Shown: positions 1-8,754, counted from the first letter of the stretch. The stretch: 64,000 nt of DNA from RDYJ01 sp034931405 (GCF_034931405.1 NZ_JAYGHA010000027.1:16182-80181); one strand, 5' to 3'. Numbers and translations are program-made. The notes: generated from the letters alone by a model not told the origin.

Positions 1-1232
1 AAAGCCAGGGTGACGTTATGACCACCAAATCCAAAGGAGTTGGATAGTGCTACCTCTACTTTTTGAGCGCGGCTATTGTGGGGTACATAATCTAAGTCAC
101 AACCTGGATCAGGATTATCCAGATTGATGGTAGGCGGTATATGGTCATTTGCGATCGCTAAAACTGTCGCTACTGCTTCTATTCCTCCTGAACCACCTAA
201 CAGATGACCTGTCATGGATTTGGTGGAACTAATTGCTATCTTGTAAGCATGATCACCTAAAGCTTTTTTAATAGCTGCTGTTTCTGTGACATCATTGGCT
301 GGGGTGCTAGTCCCATGAGCATTGATATAGCCCACCATTGCTGGTGTCAGTTGAGCGTCTTGGAGCGCCAGTTCCATTGCTCTAGCAGCACCTAAACCAC
401 CGGGAACTGGAGAGGTCATGTGATAAGCATCACAGGTCATGCCATAGCCGACCATTTCCGCATAAATCCGAGCGCCACGACTCAGGGCGTGTTCTAATGC
501 TTCCAGAATTAAAATTCCCGAACCTTCACCCATAACAAAGCCATCCCGATCTTTGTCAAATGGACGACAGGCACTATTTGGGTCATTTTTCGTGGAAAGC
601 GCCCTGGCTGCGGCAAATCCAGCTACAGACAATGGTGTTACTGCTGCTTCCGCTCCGCCACAAATCATCGCTTGGGCATATCCATTTTGAATTAACCGAA
701 AAGCATCCCCAATCGCATTAGAACCAGCGGCACAAGCTGTCACTGAACAGGAATTAGGTCCTTTAGCACCAGTATGAATTGCTGTTAATCCTGCCGCCAT
801 GTTGGCAATCATCATCGGGATCATGAATGGACTACAGCGATCAGGTCCTTTGTTCAGATAGACCGTCTGCTGATCTTCTAATACTTTGATGCCACCAATA
901 CCTGAACCGATCATGACACCTATCTGTTCGGCGTTGAGGTCATTGATCACTAATTCCGCGTCTGATATTGCCTGTTTAGAAGCTGCGATCGCAAATTGGG
1001 CAAACCGATCCGTGTGCTTGGCTTCTTTCTTCTCCATGTATTCATGCGGATCAAAGTTTTTCACTTCTCCCGCAATTCGACATTTATGCCCAGACGCATC
1101 AAAAGCTGTGATGTAATTTATACCATTACATCCGCTTAACAATCCTTCCCAATACTCAGATGGTGTGTTACCAATAGGTGTAATCGCGCCAACACCAGTT
1201 ACAACAACGCGTTTACGTTTATAATCTGTCAT
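1..1232 (-). CDS. fabF: beta-ketoacyl-ACP synthase II (FabF), C-terminus cut by window edge
   Basis: Elongating condensing enzyme of type II fatty acid synthesis. It joins an acyl chain held on its active-site cysteine to malonyl-ACP in the cytosol. The frame opens with ATG at 1232-1230 (MTDYKRKRVVVTG) and stays open to base 1, giving about 410 residues. The family is usually about 416 aa, so only a few terminal residues and the stop are missing. The nucleophile Cys167 sits in VTACAAGSNAIG. The two catalytic histidines are in NAHGTSTP and SMTGHLLGG, and the terminal SFGFGGHNV motif is visible at the edge. acpP, encoding its carrier protein, lies 145 bases upstream on the same strand, the usual acpP-fabF order. 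Identification is certain at family level. Confidence 0.96.
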   Translation of the reverse strand, partial: MTDYKRKRVVVTGVGAITPIGNTPSEYWEGLLSGCNGINYITAFDASGHKCRIAGEVKNFDPHEYMEKKEAKHTDRFAQFAIAASKQAISDAELVINDLNAEQIGVMIGSGIGGIKVLEDQQTVYLNKGPDRCSPFMIPMMIANMAAGLTAIHTGAKGPNSCSVTACAAGSNAIGDAFRLIQNGYAQAMICGGAEAAVTPLSVAGFAAARALSTKNDPNSACRPFDKDRDGFVMGEGSGILILEALEHALSRGARIYAEMVGYGMTCDAYHMTSPVPGGLGAARAMELALQDAQLTPAMVGYINAHGTSTPANDVTETAAIKKALGDHAYKIAISSTKSMTGHLLGGSGGIEAVATVLAIANDHIPPTINLDNPDPGCDLDYVPHNSRAQKVEVALSNSFGFGGHNVTLA

Positions 1233-1377
1233 GATTCAGTTAAAGGTGGCGAAAAAGCAGCAAGTAGAACAATAGGGAAACTTAGGGATGAAGGATAATT
1301 GGCATCAAAATTTAGAAGCAGTTCAAAATTCAAAATTTCTCAGTGTCCTGTTTTTGATGCCCGCCCCCTCACCACTC

Positions 1378-1629
1378 TTAAGCAGATGCAGCAACGTTAG
1401 CGTCGATGTAGTCTACTACCTCTTGAACTGTTAAAATCTTTTCGGCGGCTTCATCGGGAATTTCGATATCAAATTCTTCTTCCAAAGCCATTACCAGTTC
1501 CACGATATCTAGGGAGTCAGCGCCTAAATCATCTATAAATGAGGCATTTCCTACAACCTTTTCTTTTTCAACATCCAGTTGCTCGGCGACGATTTTTTTA
1601 ACTCGTTCAAAAGTTTTTGATTCATTCAT
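1378..1629 (-). CDS. acpP: acyl carrier protein
   Basis: Small acidic carrier (83 aa) that holds growing acyl chains as thioesters on a 4'-phosphopantetheine arm. The attachment serine is Ser39 in the DLGADSLDIVEL motif, which is diagnostic for ACP. Length, the acidic helix II (VELVMALEEEFDIEIPDEAA) and the C-terminal VQEVVDYI all match the family. It is transcribed toward fabF, with which it probably forms an operon. The upstream 290 bases hold no gene and should contain the promoter. The start ATG at 1629 begins MNESKTFERV, normal for cyanobacterial ACPs. Confidence 0.98.
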   Translation of the reverse strand: MNESKTFERVKKIVAEQLDVEKEKVVGNASFIDDLGADSLDIVELVMALEEEFDIEIPDEAAEKILTVQEVVDYIDANVAASA

Positions 1630-1920
1630 AGATATAAAGTCCTTAACCAGTTGCTATGGTCTGCTCTTTATGGGAAATGTTTTTTGAGCATATACATCTT
1701 ATCGGAAAGGGTGATCCTCAGTATAGTTATCAGAAAAAGGGAATAGGCAACAGAGAACAGAGTAACAAGGAATCAGGCACAGGGAATAATTAAAAATTAA
1801 ACAATTAACAAACTTCTGCCTTCTATCACCTGTCACCTGCTATAAGCTAGACTCGCGGAAGATACTAAAACTGTTGGATTTGTTCTACCAGGGCGATCGC
1901 TCAAACTCAAATATAATTTT

Positions 1921-2826
1921 ATGCTATCTCAAACCCTAAAATACGCTTACTACCCCGGTTGTGTTGCTCAAGGAGCTTGTCGGGAGCTTTATCTATCCAC
2001 TCAATCACTCACCAAAGCTTTGGGTATTGAACTTATTGAACTCAAAAAGGCTGCTTGTTGCGGTTCAGGTACGTTTAAGGAAGATTCCCAGTTATTGGAA
2101 GATACCGTTAATGCTCGGAATATAGCTTTAGCAGAAGAATTAAATCTACCTCTTCTTACTCATTGCAGCACTTGTCAAGGTGTTATTGGTCATGTTGATG
2201 AACGTCTCAAGGAATGCCAAACAACTAATCCAATTTATGTTAATCAAGTTAATGGGCTGTTAGAAAAAGAAGGTTGTTCTCCTTATCGGGGTAGTACAGA
2301 AGTTAAACATCTACTTTACGCTTTAGTCACAGATTACGGTTTAGAGAACATTAGTCAACGTGTCACCCGCAAGTTATCTAACCTCAAATGTGCAGCATTT
2401 TATGGCTGTTATCTCCTCCGCGCTCAAAAATCCATGCCTTATGATGATCCGTTTCAACCAGAAGCAATGGAAAATGTGTTTCGGGCTGTAGGAGCAACTC
2501 CTATATATTATCGTGGTCGCACCCAATGTTGTGGTTGGCCTCTCTCCAGTTATGCTACTACCGAATCTTTCAAAATGGCAGGAATGCACATTCAAGAAGC
2601 TTTAGAAAATGGTGCTGATTGTATTGTTACCCCTTGTCCTTTGTGTCACCTCAATTTAGATTCTCGTCAACCAGAGGTAGAAAAAGTCATTGGTAAAAAG
2701 TTAGGTTTACCTGTTTTACATTTACCTCAATTAATTGCTTTGGCTTTAGGAGTTAGTCCTGAATTACTGGGTTTAGAAAGACATATTGTTTCTACAAAAT
2801 CTGTTTTAGAAAAATTGGGATTTTAG
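1921..2826 (+). CDS. HdrB-like iron-sulfur protein with two CCG domains
   Basis: A 301-aa cytosolic protein of the heterodisulfide reductase subunit B / CCG-domain family. It carries two complete cysteine-rich motifs: Cys14, Cys46-Cys47, Cys82-x2-Cys85, and Cys163, Cys203-Cys204, Cys239-x2-Cys242. In HdrB these motifs bind non-cubane 4Fe-4S clusters. Cyanobacteria make no coenzyme M or B, so the methanogen reaction is not expected. Its partner and substrate are unknown; a thiol/disulfide or quinone-linked electron transfer role is inference. It stands alone between acpP (divergent) and the split tRNA. The start is ATG at 1921 just after a HIP1-containing leader. Full length, with no missing cysteines. 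Confidence 0.85.
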   Translation: MLSQTLKYAYYPGCVAQGACRELYLSTQSLTKALGIELIELKKAACCGSGTFKEDSQLLEDTVNARNIALAEELNLPLLTHCSTCQGVIGHVDERLKECQTTNPIYVNQVNGLLEKEGCSPYRGSTEVKHLLYALVTDYGLENISQRVTRKLSNLKCAAFYGCYLLRAQKSMPYDDPFQPEAMENVFRAVGATPIYYRGRTQCCGWPLSSYATTESFKMAGMHIQEALENGADCIVTPCPLCHLNLDSRQPEVEKVIGKKLGLPVLHLPQLIALALGVSPELLGLERHIVSTKSVLEKLGF

Positions 2827-2831
2827 GTAAT

Positions 2832-2922
2832 GGGGACTGGGGACTGGGGACTGGGGACTGGGGACTGGGGACTGGGTTATTAACTTCCCCTACCTCCCCT
2901 ACCTCCCCTACCTCCCCTACCT
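2832..2922. repeat. two short tandem repeat blocks (GGGGACT x6; CCCCTACCT x4)
   Basis: Directly after the HdrB-like gene, GGGGACT is repeated six times (2832-2873). A 9-base unit CCCCTACCT is then repeated four times (2887-2922). Such heptamer-type tandem repeats are typical intergenic fillers in heterocystous cyanobacteria. GGGGACT also recurs near 7291. Confidence 0.9.
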
Positions 2923-2940
2923 CCCTTTCAAATCCCACAT

Positions 2941-2978
2941 AAAACAAAACCCCGTAACCAACTAAGATTACAGGGTTT
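2941..2978 (-). terminator. Rho-independent terminator of the tRNA-fMet gene
   Basis: Read on the minus strand, an 11-bp stem with one mismatch (arms 2968-2978 and 2947-2957, AAACCCTGTAA against TTACGGGGTTT) is followed by a T-rich stretch. It begins 13 bases after the tRNA 3' end. It is largely symmetric and could also serve plus-strand transcripts from the HdrB-like gene. Confidence 0.7.
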
Positions 2979-2990
2979 CATTTTTAAATT

Positions 2991-3311
2991 TGGTGGCGGG
3001 AAGTGGATTTGAACCACTGACCTTCGGGTTATGCTTACCAACTACAACTTTCGTTGCCTAGTTAAACTAGTTTGTGGTCTGGACTGTCCCTTCACCCTCG
3101 TCATTAACGTTAGGGTGTCTGCCTTCCAGTCTCTACACCTTCTCCATTTCGGGAGCTTGGTTCGGGATTACCGCGCTATTGGCTTCCCCGAGTTTGACAG
3201 ATAAACACATACAAGTTTCTTTGTATGCCGCCCAATGCAAGACTAACTGATAAGCGTTTAGTTAATCTTCCGTCTTGAGCCCGACGAGCTACCAGGCTGC
3301 TCTATCCCGCG
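2991..3311 (-). tRNA. initiator tRNA-fMet(CAU), split by a group I intron
   Basis: The 5' exon is 3311-3278 (34 nt: CGCGGGA acceptor strand, D arm, 5' anticodon stem ending GGGCU). The 3' exon is 3033-2991 (43 nt: CAUAACCCG, T arm with GTTCAAATC, encoded CCA). Joined, they make a 77-nt tRNA with anticodon CAU between U33 and A37. Initiator hallmarks are visible: position 1 (C) does not pair with position 72 (C), and three G-C pairs (GGG/CCC) close the anticodon loop. The interruption is exactly between U33 and C34. Cyanobacterial tRNA-fMet group I introns are established knowledge; the boundaries here are read from the sequence. Confidence 0.95.
3034..3277 (-). ncRNA. group I intron in tRNA-fMet (244 nt, no ORF)
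   Basis: The intron follows a U at the 5' splice site and ends in G at 3034, as group I introns require. Near its 3' part the minus strand shows the P7-type pairing elements GAGACTGG and GACAGTCC, with a P8/P9-like hairpin (ACCCTAACGTTAATGACGAGGGT) spread between them. At 244 nt it is a minimal intron with no homing endonuclease gene inside. It is probably self-splicing, as shown for other cyanobacterial tRNA introns of subgroup IC3; subgroup assignment here is inference. Confidence 0.88.
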
Positions 3312-3364
3312 TTGCCTTTGTCTCTCGACTTCTTTAATATAACGCGAAGTCAAAAGTTTGTCAA

Positions 3365-4318
3365 CTACAAAAGCGATAATTCTCCAATTACTTCCAAACG
3401 CTTGTATTTCCCCAGGTTCATAAATTTTTCGGACAGGCTTTGGGCAATGCTGGGACTAATCCAACCCATTTGCTGAAGCAGATGAATAGCTACGGCGTAT
3501 TTGGCGCGTTTAGCACCATCCATAACTTTAATAGCTAATCCCATTCCTTCACCAAGTCGGCCAATGCACTGTACCCCTTCCGCACCTGCTTTACTGACCA
3601 ATTCACTGGGAGCGAGGCGCATCAATTCCGTGTCGAATTCTCCTTCACCTGCCACCATATTAGGATGGTGATTCATGGCGCGGACAATGCGTTCCATATC
3701 TAAGTTATTGCTGGAAGCGAGTACAGCATATAAAGAGGCCATTTGACTGAGTTGCATCAAATATGTGGGTGCGCCACAGTCATCATGGGCGGTGAGAAAT
3801 TCCTCGGCTGGCATTCGCAGCAATTCTGCTACTTTGGTGATAATTAACTGTTGGACTGGGTGTTTACGATCCAAATAGCTAGTTAAAGGCCAATGGCGTT
3901 GCTGACAAACTGCTAACATTCCGGCGTGTTTACCAGAGCAGTTGTATTCTAAGGTGCTGCGCTTACCTTGAGGAACTGGGCATTGCAAGGTAGTGGGGTC
4001 AAGGTCAGCCCGCCAGAGGATGTTAAATACTTGCCGCACCTGTTCCATGCTGCCTTTGTGGGAGCTGGTGATAATGGCTAAGTCGCGATCGCTCAAATCA
4101 TACCTTTCCAGTGTGCCTGTGCTAGTGACAGCCAATGCCTGAAATGGTTTGAGGGCAGAACGGGCAAATGTAGCGGTTTCAGCGTTGCCAGCAACAGATA
4201 GAACTCGTCCCCGTTCGTCGCTGACTACAGCCTGGACTATATGCCGAGATTCGATAATACCTTCGCGCAGTAACCGAACTTCCAGTGCTGCGGCTTGTGT
4301 TCGTTTTCCCATTGTCAT
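3365..4318 (-). CDS. asparaginase (L-asparaginase II family)
   Basis: A 317-aa protein of the thermolabile L-asparaginase family (PF06089 type), which hydrolyses asparagine to aspartate and ammonia. It is unrelated to the classical AnsA/AnsB fold. Recognisable blocks are FARSALKPFQALAV near residue 51, TSSHKGSMEQV, the glycine-rich NCSGKHAGMLA near 128, and DDCGAPTYLMQLSQMA. The listed start is MTMGKRTQAAALEVRLLREG; MGKRT two codons in is equally possible. The gene follows the split tRNA on the same strand after a 53-base gap but has no obvious functional partner. Substrate specificity beyond family level cannot be read. Confidence 0.88.
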   Translation of the reverse strand: MTMGKRTQAAALEVRLLREGIIESRHIVQAVVSDERGRVLSVAGNAETATFARSALKPFQALAVTSTGTLERYDLSDRDLAIITSSHKGSMEQVRQVFNILWRADLDPTTLQCPVPQGKRSTLEYNCSGKHAGMLAVCQQRHWPLTSYLDRKHPVQQLIITKVAELLRMPAEEFLTAHDDCGAPTYLMQLSQMASLYAVLASSNNLDMERIVRAMNHHPNMVAGEGEFDTELMRLAPSELVSKAGAEGVQCIGRLGEGMGLAIKVMDGAKRAKYAVAIHLLQQMGWISPSIAQSLSEKFMNLGKYKRLEVIGELSLL

Positions 4319-4329
4319 GGGTTTATATC

Positions 4330-4497
4330 TATTTTGTAGGTTGTCAGTGGTCAGTGGTCAGTGGGAAAAGGCAAGAGGCAAAAGGCAAAAGGCAAGAGAC
4401 AAAAGGCACGAGGATAACTTTTATTTTTTCTTGTTCCTAATGACTAATGACTAACGACTAATGACTAATGACTGATGACTAATGACTAATGACTAAT
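4330..4497. repeat. short tandem repeat tract (GTCAGTG, AAAGGCA, TGACTAA heptamers)
   Basis: Upstream of the asparaginase gene lie imperfect GTCAGTG repeats, then AAAGGCA/AAGAGGC-type units (about 4365-4412). After these come eight consecutive TGACTAA-like heptamers with occasional substitutions (4441-4496). No reading frame is plausible here. Confidence 0.85.
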
Positions 4498-4504
4498 GAA
4501 TAAT

Positions 4505-5005
4505 TTATAACAAATGCCAGACTATAGTACCAATAAGATACATTAAAGCCAAGACAGCAAAGGTAATTTGCAAGCGTTGGAGAATGGGTTTAATTTCGTA
4601 GGAGACAATGAGGCGATCGCGGACGATGACTTCCTGGGGTTTTGTCCAAGTTTGTCCGTCATACCAACCGGATTCTTCATAGAATACTTTGGTACTGTAA
4701 AGGCGATCGCGCACATAGAACCAACCCAAATATAACCGCACTAATATCAGAACTACCCCCACACTAGCAGCGGCTGCTCCACAGAGAATAAAATGAACTA
4801 TATGCTTTTGTGGAGGAAAGCTGGCCGCTGCTACTGGTCCGGCAACTAGCCATGACCAACCCCAAATCCAAAAAATCTTGGTGAGATAATTACGCCAGCT
4901 TAAGGTCGTATCTCGAAATAGCCAGGAGTTTTTTAATTCTTCGTACTCATTCAGTGGTTGTTGTTCTGTGGGAACCGGGCAGTTAGAAACCGATGATCTC
5001 ATCAT
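4505..5005 (-). CDS. CGLD27 family membrane protein (DUF1230)
   Basis: A 166-aa protein of the CGLD27 family, conserved in cyanobacteria, green algae, plants and diatoms. In plants and algae the family has been linked to acclimation to low iron, but its biochemical role is unresolved. Features seen: an N-terminal CPVPxEQQPLNEYxxL motif at residues 9-24, aromatic-rich SWLFRDTTLSWRNYL, two central hydrophobic spans (about 45-62 and 70-92) and one C-terminal span (146-164). It follows rsfS by 17 bases on the same strand; this rsfS-CGLD27 pairing is usual in cyanobacteria and suggests cotranscription. Confidence 0.85.
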   Translation of the reverse strand: MMRSSVSNCPVPTEQQPLNEYEELKNSWLFRDTTLSWRNYLTKIFWIWGWSWLVAGPVAAASFPPQKHIVHFILCGAAAASVGVVLILVRLYLGWFYVRDRLYSTKVFYEESGWYDGQTWTKPQEVIVRDRLIVSYEIKPILQRLQITFAVLALMYLIGTIVWHLL

Positions 5006-5022
5006 CTGGGCTTATCCTCAAC

Positions 5023-5463
5023 CTAATCAGAGTTTGGTAACGATATGCGTTCTGCATGAATCCAGAATGCTTCTAAATTATAAAACTCCCGTTCCTTGGG
5101 CATCATGATGTGAACGATCACGTCGCCATAGTCTTGTAGCACCCAACTTCCCTCAGCCTTTCCTTCTGTTCTTAGGGGACGACGGTGCAAATCACTTTCT
5201 ACTTTTCCTTCTATTGCTGCGGCGATCGCCCTGACTTGGACTCTAGAGTAGCCAGTCATCATTACAAAGTAATCGGACAGGTAAGAGACATCTGCTACCC
5301 TGAGCAATAATATCTCACCTGCTTTGCGTTCTGAACCAGCTTCGGCGATAGTTTTGGCTAATTGTCCACTTACATCATCATTTGCCACCATTGAGGTGTT
5401 CACTGTACTCTTTGTCAGTGAAACAGATTCTAATGGGAAATTACCTTGAAAATAATCAGTCAT
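5023..5463 (-). CDS. rsfS: ribosome silencing factor RsfS (Iojap family)
   Basis: A 146-aa Iojap/RsfS protein. It binds ribosomal protein L14 on the 50S subunit, blocks joining with the 30S and lowers translation under starvation. The core is clear: AGEILLLRVADVSYLSDYFVM (residues 47 onward), SRVQVRAIAAAIE, WVLQDYGDVIVHIM and the C-terminal YNLEAFWIHAERI. The N-terminal 25 residues are extra compared with E. coli, normal for cyanobacteria; MVANDDVSG at residue 26 is an alternative start. It is the first gene of a two-gene unit with the CGLD27 gene. Confidence 0.95.
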   Translation of the reverse strand: MTDYFQGNFPLESVSLTKSTVNTSMVANDDVSGQLAKTIAEAGSERKAGEILLLRVADVSYLSDYFVMMTGYSRVQVRAIAAAIEGKVESDLHRRPLRTEGKAEGSWVLQDYGDVIVHIMMPKEREFYNLEAFWIHAERISLPNSD

Positions 5464-5816
5464 TAAACCTCATCTGCTTGTTTTTTGTGATCACTTGTTT
5501 GATATGTAGCACTCAGCATGATGATCAATAACAAATTCAGCCACCGATGTGAGATAACTTTTGTATCATCAATGGTTGAAACTGTGAATTTGCGTTAGAT
5601 ATGCTGTTCACTAATATGTTTACAAGCAACTGGCGATTGTGTGAATAGGTTTTTTTAAATACTAACAAAAAAATAGGTGTTTTTGACACTTTACCCACTA
5701 AGGCATAAGCCTGTAGAGGTATTCTAGATTAATTTCTTGTTTGATTTCGAGATTGTAACCGACAATAACTTTGTTAATCCTGACTCAAGACAATGGTTAT
5801 TAATAATTTATGAATA
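5464..5816. other. intergenic region, no gene seen
   Basis: This 353-base A+T-rich space separates the start of rsfS from the 3' end of the glycosyltransferase gene. It has no credible reading frame, RNA gene or long repeat. It presumably contains the rsfS promoter, but no convincing -10/-35 pair stands out. Confidence 0.6.
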
Positions 5817-7091
5817 TTATATGGAGTCGTTTGGCTTGACAACTGTGGGTTGAATTGTGTCAGATGCTGTCGTCAAAGAGTGAAACAATGCCTCATACTG
5901 ATTTAAAGCTTGCTCAAAGGTATATTGCTCAATAGCATAGTGCCGACTATTGTCACCTAAACTTTTGACCAGTTCTGGATTTTTGTACAAATCTAAAATA
6001 GCCGCTGCTAAGGCTTGAGGATCTTCTGGAGGAACTATAACTCCACCACCGCTTTGTTTAATTGCTTTAGCTGCTGTGCCATTATCAGGGACAGACGCAA
6101 TTAAGGCTCTGCCACTGGCAAGTATGACTTGAATTTTCGATGGCATATTAAAGGAGATCACGTTTTTCTTTTGTACTACTAAACCCAAATCTGCTGCTGC
6201 TAACATTTGTGGTAGGTCTTTACGGGCTTGAAAAGGTAATAACAAAACGTTATCTGCATCCCAGTCTAAGCATTGCTGTTGTAGTCGCTGTAAGCCTTTA
6301 GCTTCACCTACAATCACAAAGGCGATTTCTGTGGTATCACGTAATTCAGCAGCAGCTTTAATCACTGTTTCCAAGCCTTGTGTTAAAGCGATGTTACCAG
6401 AATATAACACCACAAATTTACCATTGAGGTTATGTACTGCCCGAAAAGGGTTATTTTCTTTTGGTAAAGGGCTAATAAAATTCACATCCACCCAGTTAGG
6501 AATTTGCACAATTTTGTGGTCAGCTATACCCTTGGAGAGCAAATTTTCTACGAACCCATCTGCAATCACACTAATTTTAGTAGCTCTGGAGTAGGCAAAT
6601 TTTTCTAAGGCTGTGAATATCTTGATCAGTAACTTATTTTTCAGTAGACCGACGTGGATAGCTGCTTCAGGTAATATATCTTGCAGATTTAAGATGATAG
6701 GACAGGTGCGTAACCATCCTAACACAGCAGCGGGTATGCAAACTGGCAGAGACGGAGATGTTAAAAGAATTACATCTGGTCGCCAACCTATAAGTGCCGG
6801 TAAAAAACTGGTGACTACAAAACTAGCATCTAGTAATACTCGATCTAATAGGTTAGGCTGGGGGCGAATCCAAACATAACTGCGTTGAATTTGCACACCA
6901 TTTCGATCTTCTGCTAAATAAATTTTACCGCGATATTCCTGATAAATTTGACGTTCAGGGTAGTTGGGCATAGCTGTGACTACGCGTACTTGATGTCCAC
7001 GTTTCACTAGTCCCTCTGCTAATTCTGTCATTAATGGAGCGATACCAATAGGTTCTGGGTGGTAGTTGTAAGAGTATATTAAAATTCGCAT
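5817..7091 (-). CDS. GT4-family glycosyltransferase (WcaI/WbuB-like)
   Basis: A 424-aa glycosyltransferase with the two-Rossmann GT-B fold. The N-terminal acceptor domain begins MRILIYSYNYHPEPIGIAP and contains RGHQVRVVTAMPNYPERQIY, a signature of the colanic acid WcaI / O-antigen WbuB branch. The C-terminal half has VVLYSGNIALTQGLETVI and the nucleotide-sugar site around FNMPSKIQVILASGRALIA. Membrane-associated extracellular polysaccharide or glycan synthesis is inferred from the subfamily. The next gene upstream on the same strand is the STAS-sugar transferase, a plausible partner in surface polysaccharide assembly, though 495 bases intervene. Sugar specificity is unknown. Confidence 0.88.
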   Translation of the reverse strand: MRILIYSYNYHPEPIGIAPLMTELAEGLVKRGHQVRVVTAMPNYPERQIYQEYRGKIYLAEDRNGVQIQRSYVWIRPQPNLLDRVLLDASFVVTSFLPALIGWRPDVILLTSPSLPVCIPAAVLGWLRTCPIILNLQDILPEAAIHVGLLKNKLLIKIFTALEKFAYSRATKISVIADGFVENLLSKGIADHKIVQIPNWVDVNFISPLPKENNPFRAVHNLNGKFVVLYSGNIALTQGLETVIKAAAELRDTTEIAFVIVGEAKGLQRLQQQCLDWDADNVLLLPFQARKDLPQMLAAADLGLVVQKKNVISFNMPSKIQVILASGRALIASVPDNGTAAKAIKQSGGGVIVPPEDPQALAAAILDLYKNPELVKSLGDNSRHYAIEQYTFEQALNQYEALFHSLTTASDTIQPTVVKPNDSI

Positions 7092-7586
7092 AACAAATTA
7101 GTCAGAAGTCCCTAGTTTTTTCTCGAATGATAATTAAGTATCTGTCGTTAAAGCTGCTTGAGAAGATTATATCTCCTCAATAAGTTTATCATCTCTTTAT
7201 ACTGGTTCTTTGTCAGTAAGTTTTCGTTGAAAATTACGTAAATTTTGATATCAGCGTATTAAATCACTTTGGCAACGGTGATATAGCAGGTGACTGGGGA
7301 CTGGGGACTGGGGACTGGGTTGAAAGTCTGTTTGTATTTGAGTTTGATCATTAGTTAATGTCCTAACCACCCTATCCATTGCTATAAATGATAAATTCTG
7401 GAGTCAAAACAAAATTTACCCAGAGCCGTTTTGATCAGCTTGGGTAAATTTTGTCATAAAATTTGGTATCTTTTAACAAAGAGTAAACAGTTTTGCAGGC
7501 ATCAGGCTGAGGGTTTGACACCCGCTATCAACGCTTGATGCTTTTTGTGTAGAGAACCAAAATGGGTGTGATCAAACTGATTACTT
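7092..7586. other. intergenic region with GGGGACT repeats and one stem-loop
   Basis: No gene is visible in these 495 bases. They hold a short GGGGACT tract (about 7291-7319), the same unit as at 2832, and the inverted repeat listed separately at 7410-7453. The rest is A+T-rich and featureless. Confidence 0.6.
7410..7453. repeat. perfect 13-bp inverted repeat
   Basis: Arms CAAAATTTACCCA (7410-7422) and TGGGTAAATTTTG (7441-7453) are perfect complements with an 18-base loop. The repeat lies downstream of the STAS-sugar transferase gene (minus strand), so it could act as a terminator or mRNA-stabilising stem. There is no clean U-run, so the function is uncertain. Confidence 0.6.
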
Positions 7587-8636
7587 TTAAACAGCACCAC
7601 TGTTTTTGTGAAACAATATGGTTATAGTTCTCAGAATCAGCTTGATATCGTAAACTAAAGTCCAATTTTTTTGATACTGTAAATCTAGACGAATAACATC
7701 TTCAAAACTGCGGACTGTTGAGCGGCCGTTTACCTGCCATTCACCAGTCATCCCTGGTTTTACATCTAACCGCTGCCACTCTGGTACTTCATATCGTTCT
7801 ACTTCATCGGGGGTAGGTGGTCTGGTACCAACTAAACTCATTTCACCTTTAAGGACGTTCCAGAATTGTGGCAGTTCATCTAGACTTGTGCGACGTAAAA
7901 AGCGACCTACCCGCGTAATTCTGGGATCGTTATCATTTTTGAAGAAAGCGCCTTCTACTTGGTTTTTAACTTGGGATTTTTTGGCTTCCGCATCGACACA
8001 CATAGACCGGAATTTCCAAATAGCAAACCGCTTACCCATCCATCCACAACGGGTTTGTTTAAAAAAAATCGGACCGGGATCGTTGATTTGAATAGCGATC
8101 GCAATAGGAATGAATAAAAATCCTGTAATTAGTAAACCTACCAATGATCCCACTATGTCAATCAGTCTTTTCATCCAAGAGGCCACAGAAGGATGGGTCT
8201 GAGGGAGAGGATCTGTTTTGCGAGTAACGGTTTTCCGACTATCGCCAAGGTTACTAGATTCTATAGGTTCGACGCTGTTAGGAGACTCAATAGAAAATAC
8301 TTGATCTAATCCTGTGAGGTTTAGCACGGCCATAACTTGAGGAGTAACATTACGAAGTCCGAATGCGATCCCGTGTTCCTGGGCATATTTAAAATTACTC
8401 ACTAAAGCTCCTAAACCGCTGCTATCCATAAAGATAGTATTTTGGAAGTCAAGGACAACCTGCTGGGGATGTGAATCAGCTTCGATTAAGTTTTGGCAGG
8501 TTTGCTTAAAGCGGATAGCTTCAAGCACGCTCAAACGTATCGATACCTGAACTATTGCTGTGTTGTTCAGGTAAATAACTGGGAAATCTGCCTCTGTGGG
8601 TTGGCTGCTCATGAAGCTATGCACTTTAGTTGCCAT
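7587..8636 (-). CDS. STAS domain fused to bacterial sugar transferase
   Basis: A 349-aa fusion. Residues about 15-115 are a STAS (anti-sigma-factor antagonist-like) domain with the MDSSGLGALVS loop that carries the phosphorylatable serine in SpoIIAA-type proteins. After a linker, residues about 150-345 are a bacterial sugar transferase (polyprenyl-phosphate sugar-1-phosphate transferase). This part has one membrane helix (SLVGLLITGFLFIPIAIAI), FAIWKFRSM, TSLDELPQFWNVLKGEMSLV and GTRPPTPDE. Such enzymes start exopolysaccharide repeat units on undecaprenyl phosphate at the inner membrane. The usual N-terminal membrane bundle is replaced by STAS, suggesting control by a phosphorylation switch; that is inference. 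ATG at 8636 is in a good context. Confidence 0.9.
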   Translation of the reverse strand: MATKVHSFMSSQPTEADFPVIYLNNTAIVQVSIRLSVLEAIRFKQTCQNLIEADSHPQQVVLDFQNTIFMDSSGLGALVSNFKYAQEHGIAFGLRNVTPQVMAVLNLTGLDQVFSIESPNSVEPIESSNLGDSRKTVTRKTDPLPQTHPSVASWMKRLIDIVGSLVGLLITGFLFIPIAIAIQINDPGPIFFKQTRCGWMGKRFAIWKFRSMCVDAEAKKSQVKNQVEGAFFKNDNDPRITRVGRFLRRTSLDELPQFWNVLKGEMSLVGTRPPTPDEVERYEVPEWQRLDVKPGMTGEWQVNGRSTVRSFEDVIRLDLQYQKNWTLVYDIKLILRTITILFHKNSGAV

Positions 8637-8754
8637 CTAAATCTAATCTGCCAAACATTATTTTGTCCTGGAAAATTACTTAACCTAATTTTGAAAAAGT
8701 AGAATTAAGGACAGGTGGCTAGTTTTTAGCTCTCACACTCCTATCTATCATCTC

